A stretch of DNA of 29,157 nt, taken from Priapulus caudatus. Its lineage: Eukaryota > Priapulida > Priapulimorpha > Priapulimorphida > Priapulidae. The DNA lies in NCBI RefSeq assembly GCF_000485595.1, contig NW_014577070.1, positions 19,343-48,499 of the forward strand, read 5' to 3'. Position numbers and translations under genes: made by a program. Below are positions 18,648 through 29,157 of this stretch, one piece after another. The notes beneath the pieces were generated by a model. That model was not told the origin of the DNA and did not search any database. It was given only the letters and a program-made list of their open reading frames with translations. Position 1 is the first letter of the stretch; each line of letters starts with the position of its first letter.

Positions 18648-21096
18648 CTGCAACGTAGCGGCAGATATAAATGCATACATGTTTTAGTAGTGCAATATTC
18701 CTGAAACGTAGCGGGAGACATATAAACACATACATGTTTTAGTAGTGCAATATTCCTGAAACGTAGCGGGAGACATATAAACACATACATAGTTTAGTGG
18801 TGTAATATTCCTGTAACGTAGGGGGAGACTATATAAACACATCATGGTTTAGTATGAATATTTCTGTAACGGTAGGGGGAGAGTATATAAAGCATCATAC
18901 AATCCGGTGTTAGTAGAGTACATTATTACACGTAGGGAGAGATATAAGACAGCATACATGTTTTAGTGTGTATATATTCCTGGGAACGTAGGTGCTCTAA
19001 ACACATACCTGTTTTCGTAGTGTGAATGCCTGAAACTAGCGCGGATTGATAATAAACACATTACATTTTTAGTCTGTAATTACCTTGATAACGTGGGGGC
19101 AGAATAATATTAAACACATACTGGTTTCGTATGTAATATTCCTGCAGTACGGGAGATATAAACACATACATGTTTTAGAGTGTACTTATTCCCTTAACGT
19201 AGGGCGGAGATATATAAAGCCATACATCGATTTAGTATGTAAATATTCTATATACGATGGGAGATATTTAATCACATTAACATCTTTTCGTAGTGTAATC
19301 TCCTGTAACGTAGCGTAGATATAAACAAATTGCATGTTTAGTAGTGTAATATCCTGAAACGAGGCGGCAGATATATAAACACATACATGGTTATAGGTAT
19401 ATTCTTAAGCGTAAGGGGTGAGATTATAAACTACAATACCTGTTTGTAATGAATATTCCTGTAACGTAAGGGGGGAGATTAAACACATACATGGTTTAGT
19501 ATGAATAATTCTATGTAGACGTAGCGGGAGATTACTACACACTACTGTTTAGTAGTGAATACTTCCTGGCAACGAACGGGAGATATAAACCATACAAGTT
19601 TAGTAAGTGTAACTATCCTGTAACGTAACCGGAGATATAGGAAACACATCAGTTTTAGTAAGTGTACTATTCCTGCAGCATGCAATATAAACACATACAT
19701 GTTTATTATGTATTTCCGAACCGTAGCGGGACATAGTAACCGCATAATGGTTCAGTGGGGTAAATTCCTCAACGAGGGGCGATCTAAACACATACATTGA
19801 TTCTTAGTAGTGTCATATTCCTGTAAACGTAGGGAGATATATAAACACATACATGTTTTAGTAGTGGAAATTCTGTAACGTAGGGGGACAATCTATAAAA
19901 CATACATGTTAGTAGTGGAATATTCTAGTAACTAGGGGAGATTATAACACATACATCGGTTTATGTATGTAAATTCCTGCAACGTAAGGGGAGATATATA
20001 AACACATACTGGTTTACGTAGTGTCTAGTCTGTAACGTAGGGGAGATATATAACACATGACAGGTTTCGTAATGTAATAGTCCTGTTAGCGTAGGAAGGA
20101 ATATATAAACACATACATGGTTAGTAGTGTAATATTCATGCAACGTAGGGGGAGATATAAATACTACATGTTTGTATGTGTAGATATTCCATGAACGTAA
20201 CGTGAAGATATATAAACACAGACCATGTTTTAGTGGATTAATATTCCTGAAACGTAGCGGAGATATATACACATACATGTTTAGTAGTGTAATAATTCCT
20301 GAAACTACGGGAGATATAAAACTACATGGTTTCTGATGGTTTAGTGTGTCAATCCTGTAACGTAGGGGGACATTAAACACATAATGTTAGGTGTAGTATC
20401 CTTAACGTAGCGGAGATATAATAAAACACATACTGTTTAGTATGTAATATTCTGTAACTAGGGAGAGATATAAACACATATAGGTTTAGATTAATATTCC
20501 TGCCACGTAACGGAGATATTACCCACATACTTTAGTAGTGTAATAATTCCTCCAACGGTAGCGGGATATATATAAACCATCAGGTAGTTAGTGTAATATT
20601 CTGTAACGTAGGGGGAATATATATAACACATACAGTTTTCGTAGTTAACTTCCTGTAAGTAGCGGAGATATAAAGCAACATACACGTTTAGAGTGTAATT
20701 TCCTGTAACGTCGGGGGATATATAAACACTAACATTTTTTAGTAGTGTCATGTTCCTGGTAACGTAGGGGGCGATATATTAAACACGATACATGGTTAGT
20801 AGTGTAAATATCCTGAAACGTAGGGGGAGATATATAAACACATACATGGTTTAGTGGTGTAGTATTCCTGTAACGTAGCGGGAGATATATAAACACATAC
20901 ATGTTTTAGTAGTGTAATATTCCTGTAACGTAGGGGGAGATATATAAACACATACATGGTTTAGTAGTGTAATATTCCTGTAACGTAGGGGGAGATATAT
21001 AAACACATACATGTTTTAGTAGTGTAACATTCCTGTAACGTAGGGGGAGATATATAAACACATACATGTTTTAGCAGTGTAATATTCCTGCAACCA
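18648..21096 (-). repeat. 55-bp intronic minisatellite carrying splice-acceptor modules
   Basis: About 44 tandem units of 55 bp fill the 3' end of the intron directly upstream of the receptor exon. On the minus strand the unit contains TACTAAAAC (branch-point-like), a spacer, TCTCCCCCTAC (pyrimidine-rich), and GTTNCAG|G, where N is A, T or G. The true acceptor of the exon (GTTGCAG|GC) is the end of the first unit, so the array starts exactly at the exon edge. Units near both ends (18648-18800 and 20820-21096) are clean. Those between carry many single-base indels, probably from uncorrected reads. Short open frames such as MYVFICLPLRF come from the array. Confidence 0.92.
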
Positions 21097-22611
21097 ATAG
21101 GAGATGCGGCATTGTTGTTCAAAGTCACGTGGACACTGAAGCGCAGCAGACGATGTGTTATGATGCAATCGGGGGGATGCGAGTGTGGTATGCACACTTG
21201 TTTTGATTCATCGAACACGACGGCAGTGATGATGCGCAGACGACGCGCCGTGGAACGCTCAAGAAAAATGATGTTTTACTTTTACAAGTAAAGCCATAAT
21301 ATATGCTATACATACAGCAAAAGAGACGTAGGAATAACGTCTGAGACGTCCACGTTTAAGTCGACGAAAGACAGATTATGACGTTATCGAATCATGATAT
21401 ATCAAACGATTTCGCCAAAAGTAATCAAATCCCAATGCGCCATCGCGTATCCAGCGTTTAAGAAGTGCTCAACCGAGGAATAGAACGACAGACAATACGT
21501 GGAGCAATTATCGTACGCGATGTTTTAGATATCGAGGCAAATAACAGCACTTTATACAGCAATTATCTGAAAACTCTTTGAGTATGACTCTTGCGCTGCT
21601 AGTTAAAAAGACGCAAACGAGCGCTGATAAAATGAGTGTATAGCAAAATTTTCATTGTAATATACAGCCTCAAGATAAAGCAACATGAGGAAAAGAAAGA
21701 GCCAGGGGGCATGCGTGCGTAAGAGAACGAAGGCGTAGGACAGAGAGAGAGGTGAAGAGGAAAAAGAGAGAATAAAGAGGAAAAGGAGAAGAAACCCCCT
21801 AGAAAACCGTGATGCGTTTGTATGTCTTCTGTTTAATGCAGACACAAAACATTCCCTCTAATATAGTCAACAAACTTTCGCCTACTGCAAACAACGGACC
21901 ATCGCCCTGCTCTGAACAGCAAAAATTCTCGCTGGTGTATGCGAAACACCACCTGTTCGAGTGAGCATTAACTAAAAGCGTCAAGTTGTCATCAAAGTAA
22001 AATGAGCCCTTTCCTTCTTATTTGTATGTGCATGCCTGCAAGAGAGTTATTCCCTTGGCCATAGTGTCGCAAAAACCAGAAAGTGTCGCTCGATTATGAT
22101 ATCGGACCCATTTTCTGTTTTTTCCCGGCAATGTGTCTGTCTCCGCTGCGTGCGTCATACATTCTTAATAAGCCAACTCATTAGCAGCAAACTGACAGCT
22201 AAAATTAATTACGAAGTTCTTACATCTCCAAATCGCGTTATCGACCGTCAGTTAGCCCACTGCAAACGAGCCAGTTATCATCGTGCACGCAATGCCAACG
22301 TAATAGAAAGACAAAGCGAAAAAATTTGAACCTAATCCAATGTGAATTCACAGCCACTGTCTGTAGGGACCTCCCGGATGAGCTAAGGGAGGCATGTAGA
22401 GCGGCATAGGTACGTAGGTGCGGCTTTGATAATGAATGGAAAGCAGGTGGGAGGTGGTAGGGCCGATAGCGAGACGTTGAAAAGAAAGAGGGCGGATTAA
22501 TATAAGAAAATTTGCAAGGAATATCCAGCATGACATAGCGGACATGCAGACACTGATGATGGACAAATATTCATGGAATGGCATTGCGAACTCTATTTCG
22601 GATGCGTCCGC

Positions 22612-22612
<1 letters not shown>
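21097..22612. other. Intron or unique sequence, no exon recognised
   Basis: On the minus strand this would be further intron of the receptor gene. I looked for TM5, DRY or other receptor segments and found none. A purine-rich stretch lies at about 21690-21795. The open frame at 22348-22584 (minus) is hydrophobic but carries no GPCR motif. Confidence 0.5.

Positions 22613-22613
<1 letters not shown>

Positions 22614-22641
<28 letters not shown>
22614..22641 (+). repeat. (TAG)n microsatellite
   Basis: About nine TAG/AGT triplets immediately before the 35-bp minisatellite. Confidence 0.9.
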
Positions 22642-22642
<1 letters not shown>

Positions 22643-23490
22643 GCCTACACTACAGCCACGCTACACTAAACAATCACATAAGGCTACACTACGCACGACA
22701 CTAATCACATAAGGCCACACTACACACGTTACACTACATCACATAGGCTACACTACCGCCACGCTACACTACATACACATAAAAGGCTACACTCCACACG
22801 GCTTACCCATCCACATCACATATAAGCTACACTACGCCACGCTACACTACATCACAAAGGCTACACTAACCAGCTACACTACATCACATAAGGCTACACT
22901 ACACCACGGACTAGCCTACACACATAAGGCTACACTACACCACGATACCATACATACACAATAAGCGCTACACACACCGACGCTAGCCTACTCACATAAG
23001 GGCGTAAACTATCCCACGCTTTACACTACATCACATAGGGGAGCTTACACATACACCACGCTAGCCTACATCACATAAGGCTACACTACGCCACGCTACA
23101 CTACATCACATAAGGCTACACTAACACCACGCTAGCCTACATCACAATAAGGCCTACACTTACGCACGCTACACTACATCACATAAAGCTTACCACTACA
23201 TCAACGCTACACGTACAGGCACATAAGGGCACACTACACCACGCTACCTACATTCACATAAGGCTACACTACGCATGCTACACTACTATCACATAAGGCT
23301 ACCTAACCACGGTTACACTACATCATATAAGGCTACACTACACGCACGCTACACTACGATCACATAAGGCTACACTACACCCAGCACACTACATCACATA
23401 AGGCTAACACTACACCAACGCTAGCCTACATCATATAAAAGACTACACTACGCCAATCGCTACCACTACATCACATAAAGGCTACACTAC
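22642..23490 (+). repeat. 35-bp minisatellite (CATCACATAAGG...CTACACTA)
   Basis: The unit is CATCACATAAGGCTACACTA followed by CGCCACGCTACACTA. About 24 units are recognisable, with frequent one-base indels. A common variant has CACGCTAGCCTACA in the second half. The CGCCACG part of the unit appears to have expanded into the pentanucleotide array that follows. Confidence 0.85.
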
Positions 23491-23745
23491 GGCAACCGCC
23501 ACCGTACCACACCACGCCACGCCACCACCGCCACGCACGACGCCACGCAACGCCACGCACACGCCAACCCACCGCCACGCCACGCCATCGCACGCCACGC
23601 CACGCCACGCCACGCCCACGCCACGCACGCCACGCCACGCCACGCCACGCCACTCACGCCAGACGCACGCCACGCCATCGCCGGCCACGCACCGCCACGC
23701 CACGCCACGCCACGCTCACGCACGGCCACGCGCACGATACATACA
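23491..23745 (+). repeat. (CACGC)n pentanucleotide array
   Basis: Tandem CCACG/CACGC units with many interruptions. The minus strand gives open frames of WRGVAWRG repeats, which are artefacts of a frame-open pentamer. Confidence 0.9.
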
Positions 23746-24250
23746 GCTACACTTACACTACAACAAGCACTACAGCTACACTTCACTACACTACACTACA
23801 CTACACTACACCCACACCACACCAACGCACGCCACGCCACGCCACGCCCCGCTACGCTACGATACGATACACCTACACCACGCACGCTAATGCTTACCTA
23901 CAGCCACAACCACACCACAAGCCACACCACCACCTACGCTACGCTACACGCCCTCGACACTAACAACCACCCACGCTTACACAAACGCACCACCCACGTT
24001 ACCACACTACCCGCTACGCCACACTACGCTAACACCACACCAACACACGCTACTGCTAACACCACGCCACGCTACGTCCACACTCTACACCACACCACCC
24101 ACCACACCACAACCACACCACAACCACACACGGCCTACGCTCGCTACACTACACTAACCATCTACCACCACACACACCACACACCTACGCTAGCGCTAAC
24201 ACTTACACTATCACCATCTACACCACACACTACTTTACACTGAAACTGCA
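23746..24250 (+). repeat. Mixed CTACA, CCACA and CACGC repeats
   Basis: ACTAC, CCACA and CACGC pentamers alternate in short runs, for example CTACACTACACTACA at about 23785-23809. The whole region from 22642 to 24250 reads as one family of related ACTAC/CACGC motifs. Confidence 0.8.
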
Positions 24251-24596
24251 CTTGCCATCTATACTATACTACATTGTTTCCGCCTACGTGTCCTAGCCAG
24301 CCCGCATCCGCCCCGCAACCAGCTCTTCTACTAAACGGCTCCGGCTAGCTGGGCCTTGATAGTTACCTGAATGCACCGAACTGCTAACGCCTCGGCGCAG
24401 GTTACCCCCGTGTCCCGTGGCTTGCTGCCTTGCTACTAGCTACGAGTGGGCAGCGCAGGCAGAAAGCACAGTCTGATCTTCGTCCCAGCGGCCATGGTAA
24501 TTAATTGGCAGGCGAAACAGGCGCGCCGCTGCCGACGGCGTCATCTGACGCTGCGCAGGTTCAAACGATCGGGAAAATACGGCGCACTGCGCACGC
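24251..24596. other. Unique sequence, no gene seen
   Basis: No known domain is seen. An open frame beginning about 24446 continues through the CA repeat into 25180, but its middle part is only the translated repeat. Confidence 0.5.
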
Positions 24597-24606
24597 ACGA
24601 CGCACA

Positions 24607-24637
<31 letters not shown>

Positions 24638-24860
24638 GCGCGCACACCACCACACGCACACACAACAGGCACCGCACGACACGCACGCAAAGCACACGCA
24701 ACACGCCACACGGCACACGCACACGGCCAGCACGCCGACGCACACCGCACACGAACGAGCACGACCACACGACACACACACACGGCACACGCCGACACAC
24801 ACACAGCCACACCAACCACCCACACGCCACGCACACACACGACTACGCACGCACCAAACG
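24597..24860 (+). repeat. CA/CACG-rich low-complexity block
   Basis: A (CA)n run at about 24607-24639 passes into irregular CACACG, CGACA and CCACA motifs, similar to the first 200 bases of the window. Confidence 0.9.
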
Positions 24861-25560
24861 CCTACCCTAGCACGGATGGCGAGCGTCTGTCGGTCGCGTC
24901 TTCATTCGTCTTTCTTTCGCCGCCAGCTTGTCCCTTGCGCTTCTTGCTTACCGGGAACGCCTTGGGTTCTGCCGAAGCGAACTGCGTGGAACAGTTGCGC
25001 GCTGCACAGCAGCACCTTGCGTCCCACCTTGCCCGAACGTCGTTCCAATCTTTCTTGACACAGCAACAGTGTGAGCGCCACCTGGGTCGTCTCGCGCGTA
25101 GAAAACGTCCGCGCCGCGGTGACCGGGTGTCACCGTTTCCGAACATTCGTCTCGACCTCAACGCCTGTCGGCGCGCATAACCGAGTCGAGTTTCGTGAAC
25201 GACCCCGTCCTCGCTCTGAGATGTGCTTCGCGTGGCCGCCGATTCTCGTGACCATGTCGGGCACGAACGTGGTCGTGCTCGTCTCGTCGACGTCGTCGTC
25301 GCGTCGTCGTCGTCGCAACACACCCACATCGTCCGGCTCGTGTGACCGTGCTCCCGGACGTCGACTCCTGGCTTCCGCGCCCCGTGTTTGTCGGCTCCTC
25401 GCCGACGCGTGCGCCCCCTGCGACTAACGGCGTCGGCGCTCAAGTCCGCGCCATCCGTCTCGTCATCGTCAGCGTCACGGGGCCGTGTTTCCTCGATCCG
25501 TGCGGCGTTGCGCGACATGCGGTTGCGCTTCGCGTTGTCGGCTGACTTCGCGCAGTGCTC
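24861..25560 (+). other. CpG-rich segment with overlapping open frames; possible exon
   Basis: This GC- and CpG-rich block stands out from the repeats around it and has long open frames on both strands, as CpG-rich DNA often does by chance. On the plus strand TCGTCTTTCTTTCGCCGCCAG ends at 24927 like a splice acceptor. The frame after it stays open to a TAA at 25180, encoding about 83 residues that include QQCERHLGRL and the basic stretch ARRKRPRRGD, with three Cys. I recognise no family. A CpG island or a promoter is as likely as an exon. Confidence 0.3.
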
Positions 25561-25810
25561 GCTCTAATCACCTTGAAGGATGCTTGTAGTGAGAATGACC
25601 ATGAATGATGCAGGGAATGTAGAAGGAGCCTGATCGACGAATAGATGATGAAGTCTGAGTTAAAACACGCAAGCTCTCGTTTGCGACCTCGACCTCTGGT
25701 TAGAGGCCCGTGGCTATCGGATGCCCGATGGCGGCGGTGGCCCGCGGCCTCGACATTTGTTGTTATGCTTTGCATATTGATCGCTGCGTGCATGAATGAT
25801 CGATATATAC

Positions 25811-25911
25811 TGAGAGAGAGAGAAGAGAGACGAGAGAGAGAGAGGCGAGAGAGGGAGACGAGAAGAGAGACAGACGAGAAGAGAGCGAGGAGGAGAGGCA
25901 GAGAAAAAAGG
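25811..25911 (+). repeat. GA-rich purine tract
   Basis: Interrupted GA array with periodic GACGAGA motifs. It yields Arg/Glu and Leu/Ser artefact frames. Confidence 0.85.
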
Positions 25912-25992
25912 AGAACAGAACCACCCACGAACACTATAAATAAACAACACCACACGCCAAAATGATTAGAGTGGGAATAGATATGATTGTGG

Positions 25993-26205
25993 AGGATGGA
26001 TGGTTGTGAGATGGATGGATGGAGGATGATGATGAAGGATGGATGGATTGGATGGACGATGGATGGATGGATGGATGGATGGATGGATTGATGATGGATG
26101 GATGGATGGATGATGGATGGATGGATGGGATGATGATGATGATGATGGATGGATGGAGAATGGATGGATGGATGGATGATGGATGGATAGGTTAGATGGA
26201 TGATA
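25993..26205 (+). repeat. (GGAT)n microsatellite
   Basis: GGAT/ATGG array with GATGAT interruptions, noisy throughout, leading into the GATA array. Confidence 0.92.
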
Positions 26206-26220
26206 GACTAATATGGTACA

Positions 26221-26423
26221 TTAGATAGACAGGCAGTTAGAATAGATAGATAAAATAGATACATAGGATAATAGATAGATCAGAATAGATAGATAGAGTA
26301 GATAGAGTAGGATACGATAGATAGATAGATAGATAGATAGATAATTGATAGATAAATAAATAGATAGAAGTAAGACAGTTAATATATATATACATATATA
26401 TATATACATATATAGATAATTGA

Positions 26424-26480
<57 letters not shown>

Positions 26481-26521
26481 CTAAGATATGATAGAATAGA
26501 TAGTAGATAGATAGATAAGAC

Positions 26522-26559
<38 letters not shown>

Positions 26560-26607
26560 TAGATAGAATAGATAGATAGATAGATAGAAGATAGATCAGA
26601 TAGATAC

Positions 26608-26663
<56 letters not shown>

Positions 26664-26690
26664 CAGATAGATAGATAGAATACGATAGAG
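26221..26690 (+). repeat. (GATA)n microsatellite, third array
   Basis: Interrupted GATA array with an internal (TATATACA) stretch at about 26382-26413. It is not part of the large duplicated unit; flanks differ from those of the arrays at 1437 and 9136. Confidence 0.93.
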
Positions 26691-27689
26691 AAATGATAAG
26701 TGTAAATGGATTCAGGCTCGTTGATGTAACATTTATTCACCCACCACATAAACTATACGCAACCCTCTACCGTAGTCATGCTTGCCCTGCTGCCGTGTCA
26801 CCTAAATCCTATTATATTATATCCCTCGCAGTGATCGATTATGTTTGGTTTGATTGGGCGCCCAATCTAACGCGAAATGGCCGAAAACGATATGATCGAT
26901 CCAGTTTATAGTGTGAATTAGTGAGAAATTAAAAACGTTGAAGCATTCATTTTTAACGTTAGGCCTTCGCGTCATATTGCTCGCGCTAGGCCCAGTGCGG
27001 TTTCAACTAGAAAACGCATGTACCGATTAATGACACAGCGTTGTTAACGCAGCCGGAGGTCGGATGTGTCGGCGCCAGCCGAGGTGATCCGCCGCCCCCC
27101 CGACAACCAAGCGCGATGTGCTGCTGCTAAATGCCGACGTTGAAGGCAACGCGGCGTTGTACCAATTACCCCGCATACAGAACTTTTGGGCGGTTGGATT
27201 TGATGAGATGGTATTGGAACTGGGTGCGGGGTCAGAACCGCGCGAGCTTTATTTCAATTGTATCCTGCTGCACCACGTCTGTGCGGGCGTACGTAACGAG
27301 CTAAACTGAGCATGCCATGATACTTCATCCTTGATGGTAGGATCAGAATTTGCAGCCTGTGACGCTACGGATTGACGCGCGCCTAATCCGCGCACCAGTT
27401 TTGATGTAGGTTAAGTATTTCGTCATCCTGTACGGTTACACAGTTCTTCTGTTTGTGAATGAAAATTAGCACCCGATAATATATTCACCGCGAATATCCC
27501 AGCCCCCAAGGCCCTACATCTTGGCTTTAATCTCTCCATCCTGCATCTCGGCGCTCGCGAACTGCATCAGGGCTGTCTCTTGGTTAGCCCCTTGCACATG
27601 CCATTCGCATCATGTATGGCAGTTACAGAGGCGCGCCATACAAATCGTAAAATCTATTGAACAATGCTCCCGCCGTGATGTAATATTTA
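26691..27689. other. Unique sequence, no gene seen
   Basis: Open frames at 27118-27309 and the first part of 27521-28198 show no recognisable domain. A short poly-C run sits at about 27094-27100. Confidence 0.5.
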
Positions 27690-28512
27690 TGAAATTCTCG
27701 CGCAGAGGGCTACAAGCGCGTCGTTCACGTGAGTTTGTTTTATCCGTCCGTACCGATTACGCAAGAGTTCTTTTGTCTGTCTGTCTGTTGCGTCCTGTCG
27801 TTTTTTTTGGCACGGTTTGCTTAGTTCCACGTGTGCTACTAATTGAGCATCAGGTTTGTCGATACTGTACATTTTTGCGCTGGCTTCTGCTCTCTATTTT
27901 GCCGCATGTTGTCTGCCGTCGACTGTTTTGTGTATATACTTTCGTCCGCTATATAGTTTGGCATGCTACGTCCATCGCCGCGACCGCCGCGCCCAGTCTG
28001 CCCGCAACCTTCGCGATTGCGTTTCAGAATTTTTGTAAACAATCGGCAGAGGGCCCCGTATATACCGTCATTTGCGTAAAATGCTGCGTTGCAAATCACT
28101 TCGCAAAGGTTTCGCAGGTCCGTCTGTTTATCCGTCCGCTCGATTATGCAAGCGTGCTGTCTATCTCTCGTTGTGTCGTCTCTCCCGGACGTTTATGATC
28201 GCAAGTTAGATAGACGTTTACTTGCTAGCTGGTTGTGACTCCTTATTTTTGTCTGGCTTATTAAAATTGTTTTCATTCTAACAACAATTTGTCAGTCTGG
28301 CAATCGTTTCCTAGTCTGTTTGCAGTGTATTATGTAGTCTATTACGTATGCAGTTTGTATATTTGTATGTCACTCATAGGCGTGACTGCCGCGCCCTCTG
28401 CCTGAATTCACTCGCGTTTGCGTCTTAGTGGCTTTTGTAAGTAATCGGGGAAGGGTACCCCATTATACCGTCATTAGTGTGAGGAGCTCTTTGTAAATTA
28501 CTTCGCAAAAAG
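27690..28512 (+). repeat. Degenerate repeat of about 390-400 bp
   Basis: TATCCGTCCG followed by GATTA(C/T)GCAAG occurs at 27741 and 28129, 387-388 bp apart. A second pair, TTTTGTAA(A/G)(C/T)AATCGG followed by ATACCGTCATT, occurs at about 28029 and 28433, near 400 bp apart. Three TCGCA(A/G)A-type ends mark the unit edges near 27705, 28105 and 28510. Similarity between these blocks is weak. The 225-codon open frame here passes through two units. Confidence 0.5.
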
Positions 28513-28608
28513 CTATGAAAATAAAATGGAAAAAAATTATAAATACAGCGGCCGTAAGTATAACAGCGCTCTCGCGCGCAGCGGAATGCAGCGGCTTCAG
28601 CAGTAAAC

Positions 28609-28609
28609 C

Positions 28610-28655
<46 letters not shown>

Positions 28656-28708
28656 AACGAGAGAGGAGAGAGAGAGAGAGAGAGACGAGAGAGATAGAGA
28701 GAGAGACG

Positions 28709-28739
<31 letters not shown>

Positions 28740-28757
28740 GAGAGAAGAGGGAGAGAG

Positions 28758-28813
<56 letters not shown>

Positions 28814-28946
28814 AGGGTGAGAGAGAGAGAGAGCGAGAGAGTGAAGAGAGAGAGAGAGAGGGGGATAGAGAGAGAGAGAGAGAGAGAGAGGAGAAGAGGA
28901 GACAAGAGGGAGAGAGAGAGGAGAGAGAGAAAGAGGAGAGAGAGAG

Positions 28947-28989
<43 letters not shown>

Positions 28990-28994
28990 AGAGT

Positions 28995-29034
<40 letters not shown>

Positions 29035-29092
29035 AGAGAGAGAGACGAGAGAGAGAGAAGAGAGAGAAGAGGAGAGAGAGAGAGAGGTGAGA
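28609..29092 (+). repeat. (GA)n polypurine array
   Basis: Nearly 500 bp of GA dinucleotides with occasional G, A, C or T interruptions. The LSLSLS and ERERER open frames are artefacts of the repeat. The last 65 bases of the window after it are unique sequence with no feature. Confidence 0.95.
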
Positions 29093-29157
29093 CCGCAAGC
29101 ACCAGGCGGTTTTCTATAATTCCCATGTCATTCCCACGATTATCATATCTATATTTC

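Noticed and set aside
18418-18687. Plus-strand open frame opposite the receptor exon
   Set aside because: It is the antisense shadow of the TM6-TM7 exon, and its product has no recognisable features.
19542-21218. Minus-strand frames in the 55-bp array (MYVF, VYISP motifs) as a repeat protein
   Set aside because: 55 is not a multiple of three and one of the three frames meets the TAC TAA stop in each unit, so no long product is possible.
22348-22584. Hydrophobic minus-strand frame as an upstream exon of the receptor
   Set aside because: It lacks any conserved GPCR residues (no LAxxD, DRY or TM5 serines), and I see no supporting splice sites.
22641-23490. CRISPR array
   Set aside because: The 35-bp units are contiguous with no unique spacers, and the context is animal DNA. 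The 28-bp E-box array and the 55-bp array were rejected on the same ground.
23471-23786. WRGVAWRG open frames on the minus strand
   Set aside because: A frame-open CACGC pentamer read in three frames, with no conserved protein signal.
24862-25518. 218-residue minus-strand open frame
   Set aside because: Arg/Asp/Thr-rich composition typical of antisense frames in CpG-rich DNA, with no domain or splice signals seen.
27521-28198. 225-residue plus-strand open frame as a membrane protein gene
   Set aside because: Hydrophobic stretches and many Cys come from T-rich DNA. The frame runs through degenerate repeats and has no known motif.
28425-29126. 233-residue LSLS open frame and ERER frames on the other strand
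   Set aside because: Products of the (GA)n array.

Overview
This window reads as nuclear DNA of a bilaterian animal that is neither an arthropod nor a vertebrate I can name. Three things suggest this. One exon encodes the TM6-TM7-helix 8 part of a class A biogenic amine receptor, with a proper splice acceptor. Interstitial telomere tracts are of the TTAGGG type. The DNA is dominated by microsatellites and minisatellites, with no bacterial-style gene packing. I cannot name the species. Most long open frames are translations of simple repeats (SIYLS, HTHT, CVCV, LSLS) and I do not treat them as genes.

Layout. 1-340 is CA-rich low complexity followed by a 54-nt pure pyrimidine tract. About 345-8172 and 8173-15672 are two head-to-tail copies of one 7.5-7.8 kb unit. 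In order, each copy holds a 51/54-bp tandem repeat, a (GATA)n array, a stretch with no recognisable gene, three TTAGGG tracts each at the centre of its own inverted repeat (plus one short CCCTAA tract), a hAT-like MITE, a second MITE with an 8-bp target duplication, (CA)n and (TA)n arrays, and a TATA-like site followed by a splice-donor-like site. The copies differ mainly by scattered single-base indels, and are nearly identical in their last 500 bp. This looks like unpolished long-read sequence, so the duplication itself needs checking.

15700-18430 holds a (GA)n tract, a 28-bp minisatellite carrying seven exact GTCACGTGAC palindromes, a trinucleotide region with a perfect 26-bp palindrome, and three same-strand AGGTGGC sites, one a full match to the CTCF core. 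18430-18647 (minus strand) is the last coding exon of a dopamine D2-like or alpha2-like amine receptor. Directly upstream of it, 18648-21096 is a 55-bp intronic minisatellite in which consensus units carry a branch-point-like site, a pyrimidine tract and a CAG acceptor. The exon's own acceptor sits at the edge of the array. This is the most interesting structure in the window.

21100-29157 holds no gene I can recognise: a 35-bp minisatellite grading into CACGC and CTACA repeats, a CA-rich stretch, a CpG-rich segment (24860-25560) with one weak exon candidate, GA, GGAT and GATA arrays, a degenerate repeat of about 390-400 bp, and a long terminal (GA)n tract. The receptor's other exons should lie beyond the right end of the window or in sequence I could not recognise.
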